Source of the DNA: a bacterium UBP2_UBA2255
Lineage (GTDB): Bacteria > Edwardsbacteria > AC1 > EtOH8
NCBI GenBank assembly: GCA_002347565.1
Contig: DDXR01000058.1
Location: forward strand, 33,986 to 97,985
Length of the DNA stretch: 64,000 nt
Reading direction: 5' to 3'
The notes under the pieces are model-generated. The model worked only from the letters and a program-made list of their open reading frames with translations. It was not told the DNA's origin and did not search any database. The translations under genes and the position numbers were made by a program. Of the stretch, positions 15,608 to 24,087 are shown one piece after another; within the stretch, counting starts at the first letter, position 1, and each line of letters opens with the position of its first letter.

Positions 15608-16296
15608 CGTGCCTCCCCGATCTCCCGCCGGACCGCGTCGGTCCCGCAGTTGAACAGCATGTCAACCACGGACAGGCCCGGGACGAAATCGCCCCACAGC
15701 TGGGGGTGGGGCTGCGGCCGGTAGTGGAGCACGTCGAGCGTGATGCCCGCCTGTGCGAACTTCCCGGCCTCGAGGTATTTTCCGCCGCTGGGCCCGGAGC
15801 GGTAGGTGCTCGCGCCCAGTTTTTCGCAGATGGCGACCAGCAGTCCCGTCGAATGGGCGTCGATCGCCAGCTCCGATAGTTTCACGATCCGGGGCTGGAT
15901 GCCAAGCGCTGCGGCCAGTTCGATGATCAGCGCGGTGTTCATCTCGCTGAGTCCGGTCCATCGTTTCGCATAAGCCAGGTCCAGCAGCCCCTGCTGTGCA
16001 TCGAAATGCGGGGAACGGGAATAGCACGACTCCAGGGTGCGGCGGTGCGCCTGCTGCCACCGCGTTTCGTTGAGCACCTCAACTTGGGAGATCGCCTGGT
16101 CGTAGCGCCCGGTCTTGCGCACCGGCACCGACAGCCAGTGCTTGGCGCCGTCGGGGCGTTTGACCAGGCAGCGCGCAGTGTACGAGCGCCGCGCGTACTG
16201 GACGCCGTCCAGCAGCACGAAGACGTCGCAGCGCGCCATCTTGTGGAAGAAGCCCAGCCAGGGCAAGTAGTTGGGCTGGTGGGCGGCGAGAACCAT
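15604..16296 (-). CDS. WbqC-family protein
   Basis: 230 residues beginning MVLAAHQPNYLPWLGFFHKM, the signature of WbqC-like proteins found in O-antigen and capsule loci. Further family motifs are CDVFVLLDGVQYARRSY and the Asn/Glu-containing TALIIELAAALGI. The biochemical role is not well defined; genetic context links it to modified-sugar synthesis. It overlaps the following GT2 gene by 4 nt. A repeat remnant and a four-helix-bundle gene lie between it and the PIG-L deacetylase gene. Confidence 0.88.
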   Translation of the reverse strand: MVLAAHQPNYLPWLGFFHKMARCDVFVLLDGVQYARRSYTARCLVKRPDGAKHWLSVPVRKTGRYDQAISQVEVLNETRWQQAHRRTLESCYSRSPHFDAQQGLLDLAYAKRWTGLSEMNTALIIELAAALGIQPRIVKLSELAIDAHSTGLLVAICEKLGASTYRSGPSGGKYLEAGKFAQAGITLDVLHYRPQPHPQLWGDFVPGLSVVDMLFNCGTDAVRREIGEAR

Positions 16297-16317
16297 CGGG
16301 AAAATACCGAATTAATA

Positions 16318-16334
16318 ATGACGAATTACGAAAG
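16318..16334. repeat. inverted partial copy of the four-helix-bundle gene start
   Basis: The plus strand reads ATGACGAATTACGAAAG here. The minus strand at 16725-16691 (start of the four-helix-bundle gene) reads the same except for a 15-nt insertion. The two copies flank the gene in inverted orientation. Confidence 0.6.
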
Positions 16335-16338
16335 CAGG

Positions 16339-16725
16339 TCAAGAAATGCCCTTGGCATTCTTGATGATTGCCGTGATGATTGCGATCAGCTCATTGACTT
16401 CCGCCAAGAGGCGATCAACATCACCTGCCGCACCTATTCCCGTGGTCTTACATAGCATCAGCCAATACCGGGTCTCGCGGGCCTCTTTTCTGGCAATCGA
16501 CACCTTGGAAATGAAATCCGGGCGGCTTTGCCCGGCCTGCGCCTCTTCGACATTCGCACCGATCGAAGTCCCGGAGCGGAACAGCTGTCGAGACAGCATG
16601 CGCTCGGTTGCATGATCTTTTTCAATGGTCCGGCAGGATTCAATGATGGCGACGGCATGGGCGAACGTCCGCTCGCAAATATCTATCTTGCCTTTTTCGT
16701 AATTCATCATTCTGGAATTCGTCAT
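16339..16725 (-). CDS. four-helix-bundle protein (23S rRNA intervening-sequence family)
   Basis: 128 residues, all alpha. It contains the family motif QLFRSGTSIGANVEEAQAG (residues about 46-65) and KVSIARKEARETRYWL. Members of this S23/four-helix-bundle family occur inside 23S rRNA intervening sequences and scattered singly in genomes; their function is unknown. The start could be ATG 16725 or the paired ATGs near 16710; none has a clear ribosome binding site. It interrupts the polysaccharide locus and is bordered by inverted copies of its own first codons, as if inserted as a cassette. Confidence 0.85.
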   Translation of the reverse strand: MTNSRMMNYEKGKIDICERTFAHAVAIIESCRTIEKDHATERMLSRQLFRSGTSIGANVEEAQAGQSRPDFISKVSIARKEARETRYWLMLCKTTGIGAAGDVDRLLAEVNELIAIITAIIKNAKGIS

Positions 16726-16726
16726 T

Positions 16727-17356
16727 CTATCGTATTACCCAGCGCACGACCTCGAAAGCCTCGGCGAAGGAAGCCCCGATCTGCGTGCCGCGCGTCACGG
16801 CCAGCGAGCGCACGAAATTCTCGTTGGCATAGAACCGGTCGAGCTGCGACTGGTAGCACTGCAGGGCCGCCACCTTAGCGTCGACATGCGCCCGCTCCAG
16901 CAGCACGAACGACTCGGTGTTGAACGTGCGGTTGTTCCAGGGGATCTCGTACCCCAGGATGGTGCGGTCCTTGAATGCCCGGAACCCCTCATGGGCCAAG
17001 GTTTGGTGGTCCTGGTGGGTGTCGTTGACCGATGGCAGCAGCACCAGGTCTGGCCCGACCGCCGCCTTGAGCTTGAGCAGGTCGTCAAGGATGGCCTGCC
17101 GGTGCTCGGGGAAGTCCCGCACGCCGTAGTCGAGGACGTGCAGCCATTGGTCGCGCACGCCCAGCGAGCGCATCGCGGCTCGCAGCTCCCGCACCAGCGT
17201 CCCGGGGTCGGCGCCGGGCGGCAGCGATTTTTCGGCCGACGAGAAGGCGGCGTAGTGGACCTCGGCGCCCTCGGCCAGCAGCCGCGCCATCGTGCCGCCG
17301 CAGCCGAACTCGCCGTCGTCGGTGTGCGGGGCCAGGATCAGCACTTTGGTGAACAT
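16727..17356 (-). CDS. PIG-L/LmbE-family deacetylase
   Basis: Zinc-dependent N-acetyl-sugar deacetylase family. From the ATG at 17356 (AAGGAG upstream) the protein has 209 residues. VLILAPHTDDGEFGCGGT holds the zinc-binding H-x-D-D motif (usual form AHPDDE). LLPSVNDTHQDHQTLAHEGF supplies the second zinc His. The gene begins inside the end of the preceding GT4 gene (19-nt overlap). In this locus it probably deacetylates a GlcNAc-type glycan or nucleotide sugar; the exact substrate cannot be read. Confidence 0.88.
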   Translation of the reverse strand: MFTKVLILAPHTDDGEFGCGGTMARLLAEGAEVHYAAFSSAEKSLPPGADPGTLVRELRAAMRSLGVRDQWLHVLDYGVRDFPEHRQAILDDLLKLKAAVGPDLVLLPSVNDTHQDHQTLAHEGFRAFKDRTILGYEIPWNNRTFNTESFVLLERAHVDAKVAALQCYQSQLDRFYANENFVRSLAVTRGTQIGASFAEAFEVVRWVIR

Positions 17357-18651
17357 TGTCGCTCCTTTCGGCGGGCCAATGCCGCGGTGATCGTTTCTGA
17401 CCATTGCGCCGCGCAGCGGTCGATGGCCAGCACCTCGTCGACCAGACGAAATCCGTTCTGCCGCAGCTGGGGCAGTCGTTTGATGAACATCGATTCCTTG
17501 CCGATCGGCTCGTCGCCGTCCGGATCTACCACCAGCCCGGCGTCGTACCGCTCGACCAGCCCCGCGGCGCCCTCGACGTGGGGCGTGCAGATCACCGGCA
17601 GGCCGGACGCCAGGTATTCGCCCAGCTTGACCGACAGGCAGACCTTGGTGCTGGCGGTTCGGCGTTCCAGGACCAGCCCGGCGTCTCCCAGGGCCAGCAG
17701 CTCGGCGACGCCGCCGTCGACCGGATGCACGATCCGGTAGTCGTCCGGGCCCAGCCCTTCGCCGCGCAGCGCCCGGTCGATCGCCGGGCCGAAGGCCGGT
17801 GTCCCCGAGGCCACCACCAGCATCGCGCTCGGCTCGGCGCGCTTGAACCGCAGCAGGTACTTGCCCGCCAGGCCGCGATCGCCGGGCGCGCCGAACGACC
17901 CCAGGTGCAGCAGCACGAACCGTCCGGCCAGACCGCGGGCGGCCTTGGCCCGGACCCGCGCCGCCTCGTCGTACCGGAACGCGGCCGGATCGACGCAGCA
18001 GGGAATGACGTCGACCCGCGCACCGGGAACGATCGAACGGACGTGCGCTGCGAACGGCGGCGAGACGACGACGCAGCGCTCGGCGTCGCCGATCAGCCGG
18101 CGCTCGATCCTCTTCCAGTCATGGTAATCGCGGGAGCCCGCGCCGAAGGCGCCGGCGTTGACGCCCTCCTCGGGGTACATGCCCCGCAGGTCGAACAGGT
18201 ACGGGACGCCTGCGACGCGCCGGGCCAGCCGCGCCAGCAGCGCAGCCGGATAGCTGCGGGCCATGACCAAGTCGTAACGGCTGCGCACCAGCAGGTACGA
18301 CAGCAGCGCCGGGAGCGCGCCCGCCGTGAACAGCAGCCGCTGCGTCCGGTTGAGGTTGAAGTGGCAGGGCAGCAGCGGGAACGGCAGCGGCCTGACCCGC
18401 AGCGCGATGCCGGAACGATCCAACTCGTCCCGCAGCCGCCGCAGCCGGCGGACGTTCGCCGCGAGCGTCCGCCACGGCCGGCGCCGTCCGAAGAAGAAGG
18501 TCCACGGCACCAGCGCCAGGGAGCACACCTCCGTTCCGGGGCGGAGCTGGCGCACACGGCACAGCGGTTCGTACAGCTGCGTCCGGATCAGGGTCGAACG
18601 GAACGGCGCCTCGATCGCGGTCAGCGCCAGGATTCGGCACGGCTTCGTCAC
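17338..18651 (-). CDS. glycosyltransferase family 4
   Basis: 437 residues, GT-B fold, with a GTG start at 18651. Features: YDLVMARSYPAALLARLARR and PYLFDLRGMYPEEGVNAGAF in the N-terminal half, CVVVSPPFAAHVRS, VIPCCVDPAAF (the usual sugar-donor link), then LLHLGSFG and VKLGEYLASGLPVICTPHVE with the E-x7-type donor site. It probably acts on the cytoplasmic face in surface-polysaccharide synthesis. It follows the radical SAM gene by 6 nt and overlaps the deacetylase gene. Confidence 0.88.
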   Translation of the reverse strand: MTKPCRILALTAIEAPFRSTLIRTQLYEPLCRVRQLRPGTEVCSLALVPWTFFFGRRRPWRTLAANVRRLRRLRDELDRSGIALRVRPLPFPLLPCHFNLNRTQRLLFTAGALPALLSYLLVRSRYDLVMARSYPAALLARLARRVAGVPYLFDLRGMYPEEGVNAGAFGAGSRDYHDWKRIERRLIGDAERCVVVSPPFAAHVRSIVPGARVDVIPCCVDPAAFRYDEAARVRAKAARGLAGRFVLLHLGSFGAPGDRGLAGKYLLRFKRAEPSAMLVVASGTPAFGPAIDRALRGEGLGPDDYRIVHPVDGGVAELLALGDAGLVLERRTASTKVCLSVKLGEYLASGLPVICTPHVEGAAGLVERYDAGLVVDPDGDEPIGKESMFIKRLPQLRQNGFRLVDEVLAIDRCAAQWSETITAALARRKERQCSPKC

Positions 18652-18657
18652 GGTTGT

Positions 18658-19644
18658 CTACCATATCCACGAACGCTTGCAGCACCGGTAGCAGACCGGA
18701 TACAAGCCGTCCCGGTAGAGCCGCCTGCGGAAAGCCAGCATCGGCCCGCGCCACAAATCCGCCGGGTCGCAGCCCAGGATGGTGCCGAAGGGGCGGCGGA
18801 TCATCGCACAATGGATCACCTCGCCGGCCGGCCCGATCCGCAGCGAGTACACCGCGCCGCATGCCTGTCCCCGCTTGCGGCGGCCGTCAAAGAACGGGCC
18901 GCTGTCGCGCCACAGGAATGACGGGGACAGCGTGACGGACGGACTCCCCGACAGCCGGCGCGTCAGGCGGCGGAAGTCCCGCCGGAACCGGTGGCCGTAC
19001 GCTCCCGGAGGCATGGCCACCTCGTCGCGGGAAAACCCCAGCGCCTCCATGCTGGCGATCTCCTGCGGCGAATAGCGCACCACCGGAGACAGGTCAAGGC
19101 CGGCAACCCCGAGCCGCCCGAGCCCCAGCGCCAGCGGCTCGATCTGATCGAGATTCTCCTCCAGCGCCACGGCCGAGACCGTGCCCATGTTGCCGGCCTC
19201 CAGTGCGCAGCGGATGGCGGCCATCGTGCGCGAGTGGCTCCCCGGACCGCGGATGGCGTCGTTGGTCCGCTCCGCTCCGTCCAGGGACGTGTCGAACCGG
19301 TCGACCGACGCGATCACCTCCGGTCTGTTGATCGTCCCGTTGCTCTGGACGGTCACCGCCTTGCCGCGCTTCCTGAACCAGGCAATCGCGTCCGCCAGGT
19401 CATCGCGCATCATCGGTTCGGCGCCGATTATGTAGACATGGTCGAAGCGGTCGACGATCCTGGCGAACCCTGGCGCCAGCTCGGTGAACGGCCGCTGGGG
19501 CCCGCCCCGCCCCTGGTACAGGCACATCGGGCATGACAGGTTGCAGTCCAGGGTCATGTCGTACACCAGGCTGCGGGGGAATGGCACGTCCGGCCCGTCC
19601 CGCCATGCGGCGACCGCTGACCGCATCGACGACAGCGCCTTCAC
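18658..19644 (-). CDS. radical SAM/SPASM-type protein in the polysaccharide locus
   Basis: 328 residues from a GTG at 19644 that overlaps the flippase stop (GTGA). The radical SAM cluster is CNLSCPMC (Cys 34, 38, 41), followed by IIGAEPMMRDDLADAI (the GGEP-like motif degraded to GAEP) and VQSNGTI. The C-terminal part has a SPASM-like arrangement (CGAVYSLRIGPAGEVIHC, later CYRCC) for an extra Fe-S cluster. It is located between a flippase and a glycosyltransferase, so a glycan- or lipid-modifying role is as likely as peptide modification. No precursor peptide is visible next to it. Confidence 0.85.
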   Translation of the reverse strand: MKALSSMRSAVAAWRDGPDVPFPRSLVYDMTLDCNLSCPMCLYQGRGGPQRPFTELAPGFARIVDRFDHVYIIGAEPMMRDDLADAIAWFRKRGKAVTVQSNGTINRPEVIASVDRFDTSLDGAERTNDAIRGPGSHSRTMAAIRCALEAGNMGTVSAVALEENLDQIEPLALGLGRLGVAGLDLSPVVRYSPQEIASMEALGFSRDEVAMPPGAYGHRFRRDFRRLTRRLSGSPSVTLSPSFLWRDSGPFFDGRRKRGQACGAVYSLRIGPAGEVIHCAMIRRPFGTILGCDPADLWRGPMLAFRRRLYRDGLYPVCYRCCKRSWIW

Positions 19645-20945
19645 AGCGGATCTTTCAGGTATTCCGGCACCAACCGGGCGTAGAGACGCCAGTCTTCGCG
19701 CCCCGGCATCAGCCCGTGGCCCAGCCCGGCGGCGGACCGCAGCCAGTACAGCGCCAGCGTTCCCGACAGGCCGTAGGCGGCTGCCGATGCCGCCGCCGCG
19801 CCGACGATGCCAAAACGCGGGATCAGCGCCAGGTCGAGCGCCAGCGAAAACCCAATGCCCGCCAGCGCCAGGTAGGTGTAGTACTGCGGCTTGCCGATGC
19901 CGGCCAGATGGATCACCGCCAGTTTGCCCGGCGCCAGCGCCGTGACTCCCGCCAGCAGGATCCACAGCGCGGGGACGGCGGCGGCGAACGAACGGCCGTA
20001 CAGAAGAGGGATCGCCAACGGAGCGGCCACGGCCAGCCCGCCGGCGGCCAGGACCGACCATAGCACGGTATGGCGAATGGTCCGGGCGGTCAGCGCCAGG
20101 CTGCCTGGTGTTCCGGCTGCGGCCGAGACCCGAGGCAGCAGCACCGTGATGGCCGCCTGCGGTATGTACCATACCAGCTCGGCCATGAACACCGCAACCG
20201 AATAGACGCCCACTTCGCGATTGGTCCAGAAATACGCCAGCAGCAGGAGGTCGATCCGGTAGGTGAGGAACTGGACCAGCTGGCCGGGAAAGGTTTTCAG
20301 GCCGTAGCCGAGTGAGCGGCGCAGGCCGGCCCACTGCGGCACCGGCGCCGGCGCTATCCTGCGCCGCAGCGCGACCCAGCACCAGGCATTGCCGGCCGCC
20401 AGTCCCAGATTGGCCGACCACAGCGCCCCGCCCGTCCCCATCCCCAGCGCCGCCACCAGCAGCAGGACGGCGAACAGCCGCAGTACATGGCGTGCCAGGC
20501 CCGCCCGGTTCGCCTCCCCGATGCCGCCGGCGCCCTGCAGCAGATTGGCCTGCAGGTCGAATAGGATCAGCAGCGGCACCGAGATCAGCGCGATCGTAAG
20601 CAGCCCCATGTCCATCGGCCGGCGCAGCACGATGCCGGCCAACGGCGCCGCAAAGAAAGCCGCGGCCGCCAGGATGAATCCGGCCGCGGCCGCGACCGCC
20701 AGGGAGTTGCCCCAGGCATGGCGCGGCGCGACTTCTCCCCGGGCCACCAGATGGACGTTGGCCATGCCCAACCCCATGTTGCCTGCTAGGGCCAGCAGCC
20801 CGGCGATCAGCGTATAGACGGCGATCGCCCCCTTGGCCGCCGGTCCCAGCGCCCGGGCCACCGCCACGCCCGAGGCCAGCCCGCAGGCCAGGCCGGCAGC
20901 CTGGGCCGCGAACGTCTGCAAGCCCAGCAGCGCCGTCCGTTTCAT
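19641..20945 (-). CDS. oligosaccharide flippase (Wzx/MATE-like)
   Basis: 434 residues with about twelve hydrophobic helices, as in the MOP superfamily of O-antigen flippases. It starts LGLQTFAAQAAGLACGLASG, with the typical N-terminal amphipathic opening. The middle has YGLKTFPGQLVQFLTYRIDL, the common flippase segment with a buried Arg/Asp pair. It would move undecaprenyl-linked glycan across the inner membrane. A hairpin lies 8 nt before the ATG at 20945. Its stop overlaps the radical SAM gene start. It is the first gene of the polysaccharide operon as read from the right. Confidence 0.88.
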   Translation of the reverse strand: MKRTALLGLQTFAAQAAGLACGLASGVAVARALGPAAKGAIAVYTLIAGLLALAGNMGLGMANVHLVARGEVAPRHAWGNSLAVAAAAGFILAAAAFFAAPLAGIVLRRPMDMGLLTIALISVPLLILFDLQANLLQGAGGIGEANRAGLARHVLRLFAVLLLVAALGMGTGGALWSANLGLAAGNAWCWVALRRRIAPAPVPQWAGLRRSLGYGLKTFPGQLVQFLTYRIDLLLLAYFWTNREVGVYSVAVFMAELVWYIPQAAITVLLPRVSAAAGTPGSLALTARTIRHTVLWSVLAAGGLAVAAPLAIPLLYGRSFAAAVPALWILLAGVTALAPGKLAVIHLAGIGKPQYYTYLALAGIGFSLALDLALIPRFGIVGAAAASAAAYGLSGTLALYWLRSAAGLGHGLMPGREDWRLYARLVPEYLKDPL

Positions 20946-20948
20946 GCG

Positions 20949-20973
20949 AAAAGACGGGGATCATCTCCCCGTC
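20949..20973 (-). terminator. terminator of the 21010-22047 gene, just before the flippase
   Basis: On the minus strand GACGGGGA (20973-20966) pairs with TCCCCGTC (20960-20953) across a 5-nt loop, followed by four T. It stands only 8 nt ahead of the flippase ATG, so it might also modulate that start. Confidence 0.7.
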
Positions 20974-21009
20974 TGTGGTGGGCGGCGGCTGCCCGCGCCG
21001 GCGGTCCGG

Positions 21010-22047
21010 TCATTCCTTGCGCCGGCCCTCGACCCGCCGGTCCAGTTCGATCATCTTCTTGCGGATCTCCTGGATCTTCAGTGCCAGCTGCGCCTCCTCC
21101 TTCTTGTGGGCGCCGATCTTCTCCATCAGCTCCTGTTCCTCGCGGGTAAGATTGGCCACCCGCTCCTCGGGCGTGGCTGCCAGCATCTGCCGCCGCTGCT
21201 CCAGGTGGGCCGCCACCTCGGCCGCCTCCTTCTTGATCCCCTCCAGCTTGTAGGTCTCCTCGAACTGCTGCTTGCGCAGGAATTCCAGCTGGTTTTCCAT
21301 GGCACCGGTCTGGGCCTTGAGCTCCTCGGCCCTGGCGATCTCGCCCCGGGCGTCCCTGAGCCTGGCCGCCAGCGCCGCCTCCTCGCCCTTCAGCGCGTCG
21401 GCCTTGCCGCCGGATGCCGGTGCGGCGGACAGGCCCTTCAGTTTCGCCGCCGCCATGATCGACGGGATCAATGCCCCCACCAGCAGCGCCAGCAGCCCCG
21501 CCAGCAGCACCATGTTCCGGTTGCCGGGCGTGCCGCCAGCCGGCGGCGGCGCGGCGACCAGCACCCGGACGCCGCCGATCACCTTCCGGTCCTTGCCGAC
21601 CGTGGCCGGGGCCGACAGCCAGGCCTTGCCCGATCCCAGCTCCTGCATGGCGAATTGCCCGCCGGATGCCGGCTTGACCTCCGCGGGCGCCCTGTACGGC
21701 TGCCCCACCTCCTCATCGCGCGGCGAGTAGGCCACCGCGCCCTTTTCCTCGACGACCACCACCTCGTCGATCTCAGGGAAATCTGCCTTGAGGTCGCGCA
21801 CTATCTTCTGAAGCGCCATCTGCCGGTCCAGCGGGTCGCTCAGATCGAACAGCGGGCTGACGGACAGCCGGGCGGCCGATTTTGCCAGCATCTCCATCTG
21901 GCCGCTGCGCATCGCGGCCATGGCGGCGGGATCGAGCGATGGCCATGTCAGGTATGAGAACGCGGTGACGCCGCCAATGGTGATGACCGCAAACACGACC
22001 AGTACGACGATCAGGCCCCCGGCGCCGGACTTATTGCTTCCAGCCAT
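21010..22047 (-). CDS. membrane-anchored sensor-like coiled-coil protein
   Basis: 345 residues. One transmembrane helix at about 12-32, an extracytoplasmic Cache-like part (about 33-165; DRQMALQKIVRDLKADFPE then VVVVEEKGAVAYSPRD), a second helix at about 175-200, then a long cytoplasmic coiled coil to the end (LEFLRKQQFEETYKLEGIKK and following). The layout is that of a two-helix sensor lacking a catalytic output domain. There is no HAMP, kinase or methyl-accepting motif that I can see. It may sense an envelope signal through the coiled coil, but function is not assigned. Confidence 0.7.
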   Translation of the reverse strand: MAGSNKSGAGGLIVVLVVFAVITIGGVTAFSYLTWPSLDPAAMAAMRSGQMEMLAKSAARLSVSPLFDLSDPLDRQMALQKIVRDLKADFPEIDEVVVVEEKGAVAYSPRDEEVGQPYRAPAEVKPASGGQFAMQELGSGKAWLSAPATVGKDRKVIGGVRVLVAAPPPAGGTPGNRNMVLLAGLLALLVGALIPSIMAAAKLKGLSAAPASGGKADALKGEEAALAARLRDARGEIARAEELKAQTGAMENQLEFLRKQQFEETYKLEGIKKEAAEVAAHLEQRRQMLAATPEERVANLTREEQELMEKIGAHKKEEAQLALKIQEIRKKMIELDRRVEGRRKE

Positions 22048-22116
22048 GGGTGTTCCTCGCGCAATTATGATGCCGCCCGCCGAATCGGCAGAAGACTGCG
22101 GGGCAATATGATATTT

Positions 22117-24054
22117 TTACCACAATAGCCGCCCATTGTCAATGTTTTTTCCGGCATTTTTCTCCATGCGGTCCCGGCGCCGCCTTGTTCTGGCCAGCGC
22201 TTCGGCCGACAGAACCGCCAGCGCCGACAGCAGCAGGGCCCGCTCCAGCGGCGAGGACCCGTTTCCCGGGATCGCGCCGCTCCGCCCAATCCTGTCGCCG
22301 AAGGCCAGCCGCCGCTCCTCGGTGCTCAACGGCGTCAGGTCGGATTCCCGCGACGGAAGGTTGACGGCCAGAGAACCGCCGCCGGGCATCCGGTACCATC
22401 CGGCCCGGTCGAGCGACCAGGACGCGCCGGAAGCGCCAGTCCTGACGGCCGCGCCCCCGGGGCCGGCCAACGGCGCCCCCGGCTCCCTGGCGACGGCATC
22501 ACCGGTGAACTTGAGGCCGCCGGCGGCGGCCAGCACCGCCAGCACACGGTGCAGCAGCACGACGAACGCCGGCTGGTACACCAGCGTTCCCATGGCAGGC
22601 TCGGCGCCTACCAGCCACAACGCCGCGCGGTCGCGGACTATCAGCGCCGGCTGCCCGTCGACTGTGGCCGCCACCAAGCCTTCGGCCCGGGCCTGCCAAT
22701 ACGCGCCGATCTCGGCGGAGGACAGCATCCGGTCATCGATCTCCGGACCGAGACCGCCGGCGGCTGCCGGCGCGATCCGGCGGCGCGGTCCGACCGCCCC
22801 GGGCCGGGCCAGCGACAGCAGCTCGCCGCCGCCGATCGCCGGCATCAGGTGGCGGTTGTATGACTGGACGTCGGCCGCGGCCGGGGGTACGACCAGCACC
22901 GGCACGCCCTCGCCGAGCCGCTGGCGCATCCGGTCGGCCAGCTCCCGCGGCACCATCCGGCGGCAGAACACGATCGCGTCCGCCCGGTCCCACTGCTCGC
23001 GGGAGGGGGCCGGCGCCTGCGTCACCGTGATGCCCTCGCCGGCCATGGCCGCCAGGGCTCGGGCCAGGTACCCGGCATCGGCGGAGTCTGCGGCCAGCAG
23101 CACCTCCAGCCGCAGGCGGCGGAACGGCAGGTAAAACGCGTCGTCGGCCGGCAGGTCGTCACCCGCGCAGCGCAGCACCAGGGAATCGGCATCGGGCCAG
23201 CCGAAGCTGGCGGTGAACGCGCCCTGCTCCCCGGCGGTGACCGTCCGGGAATACAGCACGCGCCCGTTTCGTTCCAGGCGGATCACCGTTTCCGCGGCTC
23301 CGGCGATCCGGCCGGCGGCGATGATCCGCTTCCTGACCGGGCTGGCGCGGACCGTGTCCCAGGCCAGGTTGCGCAGCTGCCGCCGGGCGGCGATCTCCAC
23401 CACCTCCAGCCTCCCTCCGGGCGGCGGCGCCGGCAGCGGGGCCTGGGCGCCGAACCCGCTGCGCTGGAGGTCGCTGATGATCACGACCGCGGCCGTCCGC
23501 GCCGAGCGCTCAGCCAGTCGCACTGCGGCGGCCGCCGCCGCCGGGATGTCAGTGCCCAGGTCGGTCGGGGCCATTTCCCCGAGGCGGCGCAGGGCGGCCT
23601 CCGGGCTGCCCAGGCCGCACACCACCCGGCTGCCGGCGGCGGCGCTGATCACCGCCGCCCGGGCATCCGGCGCCAGGGCGCCAACTATCGCCGCCGCCTC
23701 CCGCCGGGCCCGGTCGAACAGCGTGCCGTCGCCGTCGCTGGCGCCCATGCTGGCCGAGTCGTCGACGACGAGGACGACCGCGCCCTGCCCGCCCCCCAGC
23801 CAGCGCGGCAGCGCGGCGTTGACGCTGGGCCGGGCCAGCGCCAGCGCCAGTAGCAGCAGGGCCAGCGTCCGCAACGCCAGCAGCACCAGCTCGCGCAGCC
23901 GGGAACTGCGCCACGAAACGGCCGGCGACTCCAGCAGAAAACGGACGTCGGGGAACGGCACGGCCGTCGTGGGCCGCGGGCGGAACAGGTGGATGATCAC
24001 CGGGAGCGCGGCCAGCGGCAGGAACCAGAGGGCCCAGGGGTTGGCGAGGTGCAT
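22117..24054 (-). CDS. BatA-like protein with VWA domain
   Basis: 645 residues. The N-terminus (NPWALWFLPLAALPVIIHLF, then LRELVLLALRTLALLLLALA) is the double-transmembrane BatA/aerotolerance module. A von Willebrand A domain follows with the MIDAS motif VVDDSASMGAS and a DIPAAAAAAVRLAERS helix. The rest is an extracytoplasmic beta-rich part including a GATase1-like segment (FCRRMVPRELADRM, VPVLVVPPAAADV), and a last hydrophobic helix precedes the basic C-terminus. Such proteins usually partner with MoxR ATPases and other Bat proteins, none of which are in the window. Confidence 0.86.
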   Translation of the reverse strand: MHLANPWALWFLPLAALPVIIHLFRPRPTTAVPFPDVRFLLESPAVSWRSSRLRELVLLALRTLALLLLALALARPSVNAALPRWLGGGQGAVVLVVDDSASMGASDGDGTLFDRARREAAAIVGALAPDARAAVISAAAGSRVVCGLGSPEAALRRLGEMAPTDLGTDIPAAAAAAVRLAERSARTAAVVIISDLQRSGFGAQAPLPAPPPGGRLEVVEIAARRQLRNLAWDTVRASPVRKRIIAAGRIAGAAETVIRLERNGRVLYSRTVTAGEQGAFTASFGWPDADSLVLRCAGDDLPADDAFYLPFRRLRLEVLLAADSADAGYLARALAAMAGEGITVTQAPAPSREQWDRADAIVFCRRMVPRELADRMRQRLGEGVPVLVVPPAAADVQSYNRHLMPAIGGGELLSLARPGAVGPRRRIAPAAAGGLGPEIDDRMLSSAEIGAYWQARAEGLVAATVDGQPALIVRDRAALWLVGAEPAMGTLVYQPAFVVLLHRVLAVLAAAGGLKFTGDAVAREPGAPLAGPGGAAVRTGASGASWSLDRAGWYRMPGGGSLAVNLPSRESDLTPLSTEERRLAFGDRIGRSGAIPGNGSSPLERALLLSALAVLSAEALARTRRRRDRMEKNAGKNIDNGRLLW

Positions 24055-24087
24055 TACTTATCCGTGTCTTGAATGACTTGTCAACTA

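Noticed and set aside
18658..20964. 768-residue fusion of flippase region and radical SAM
   Set aside because: The upstream part is an out-of-frame shadow of the flippase; a GTGA start overlap at 19644 gives the proper radical SAM start.
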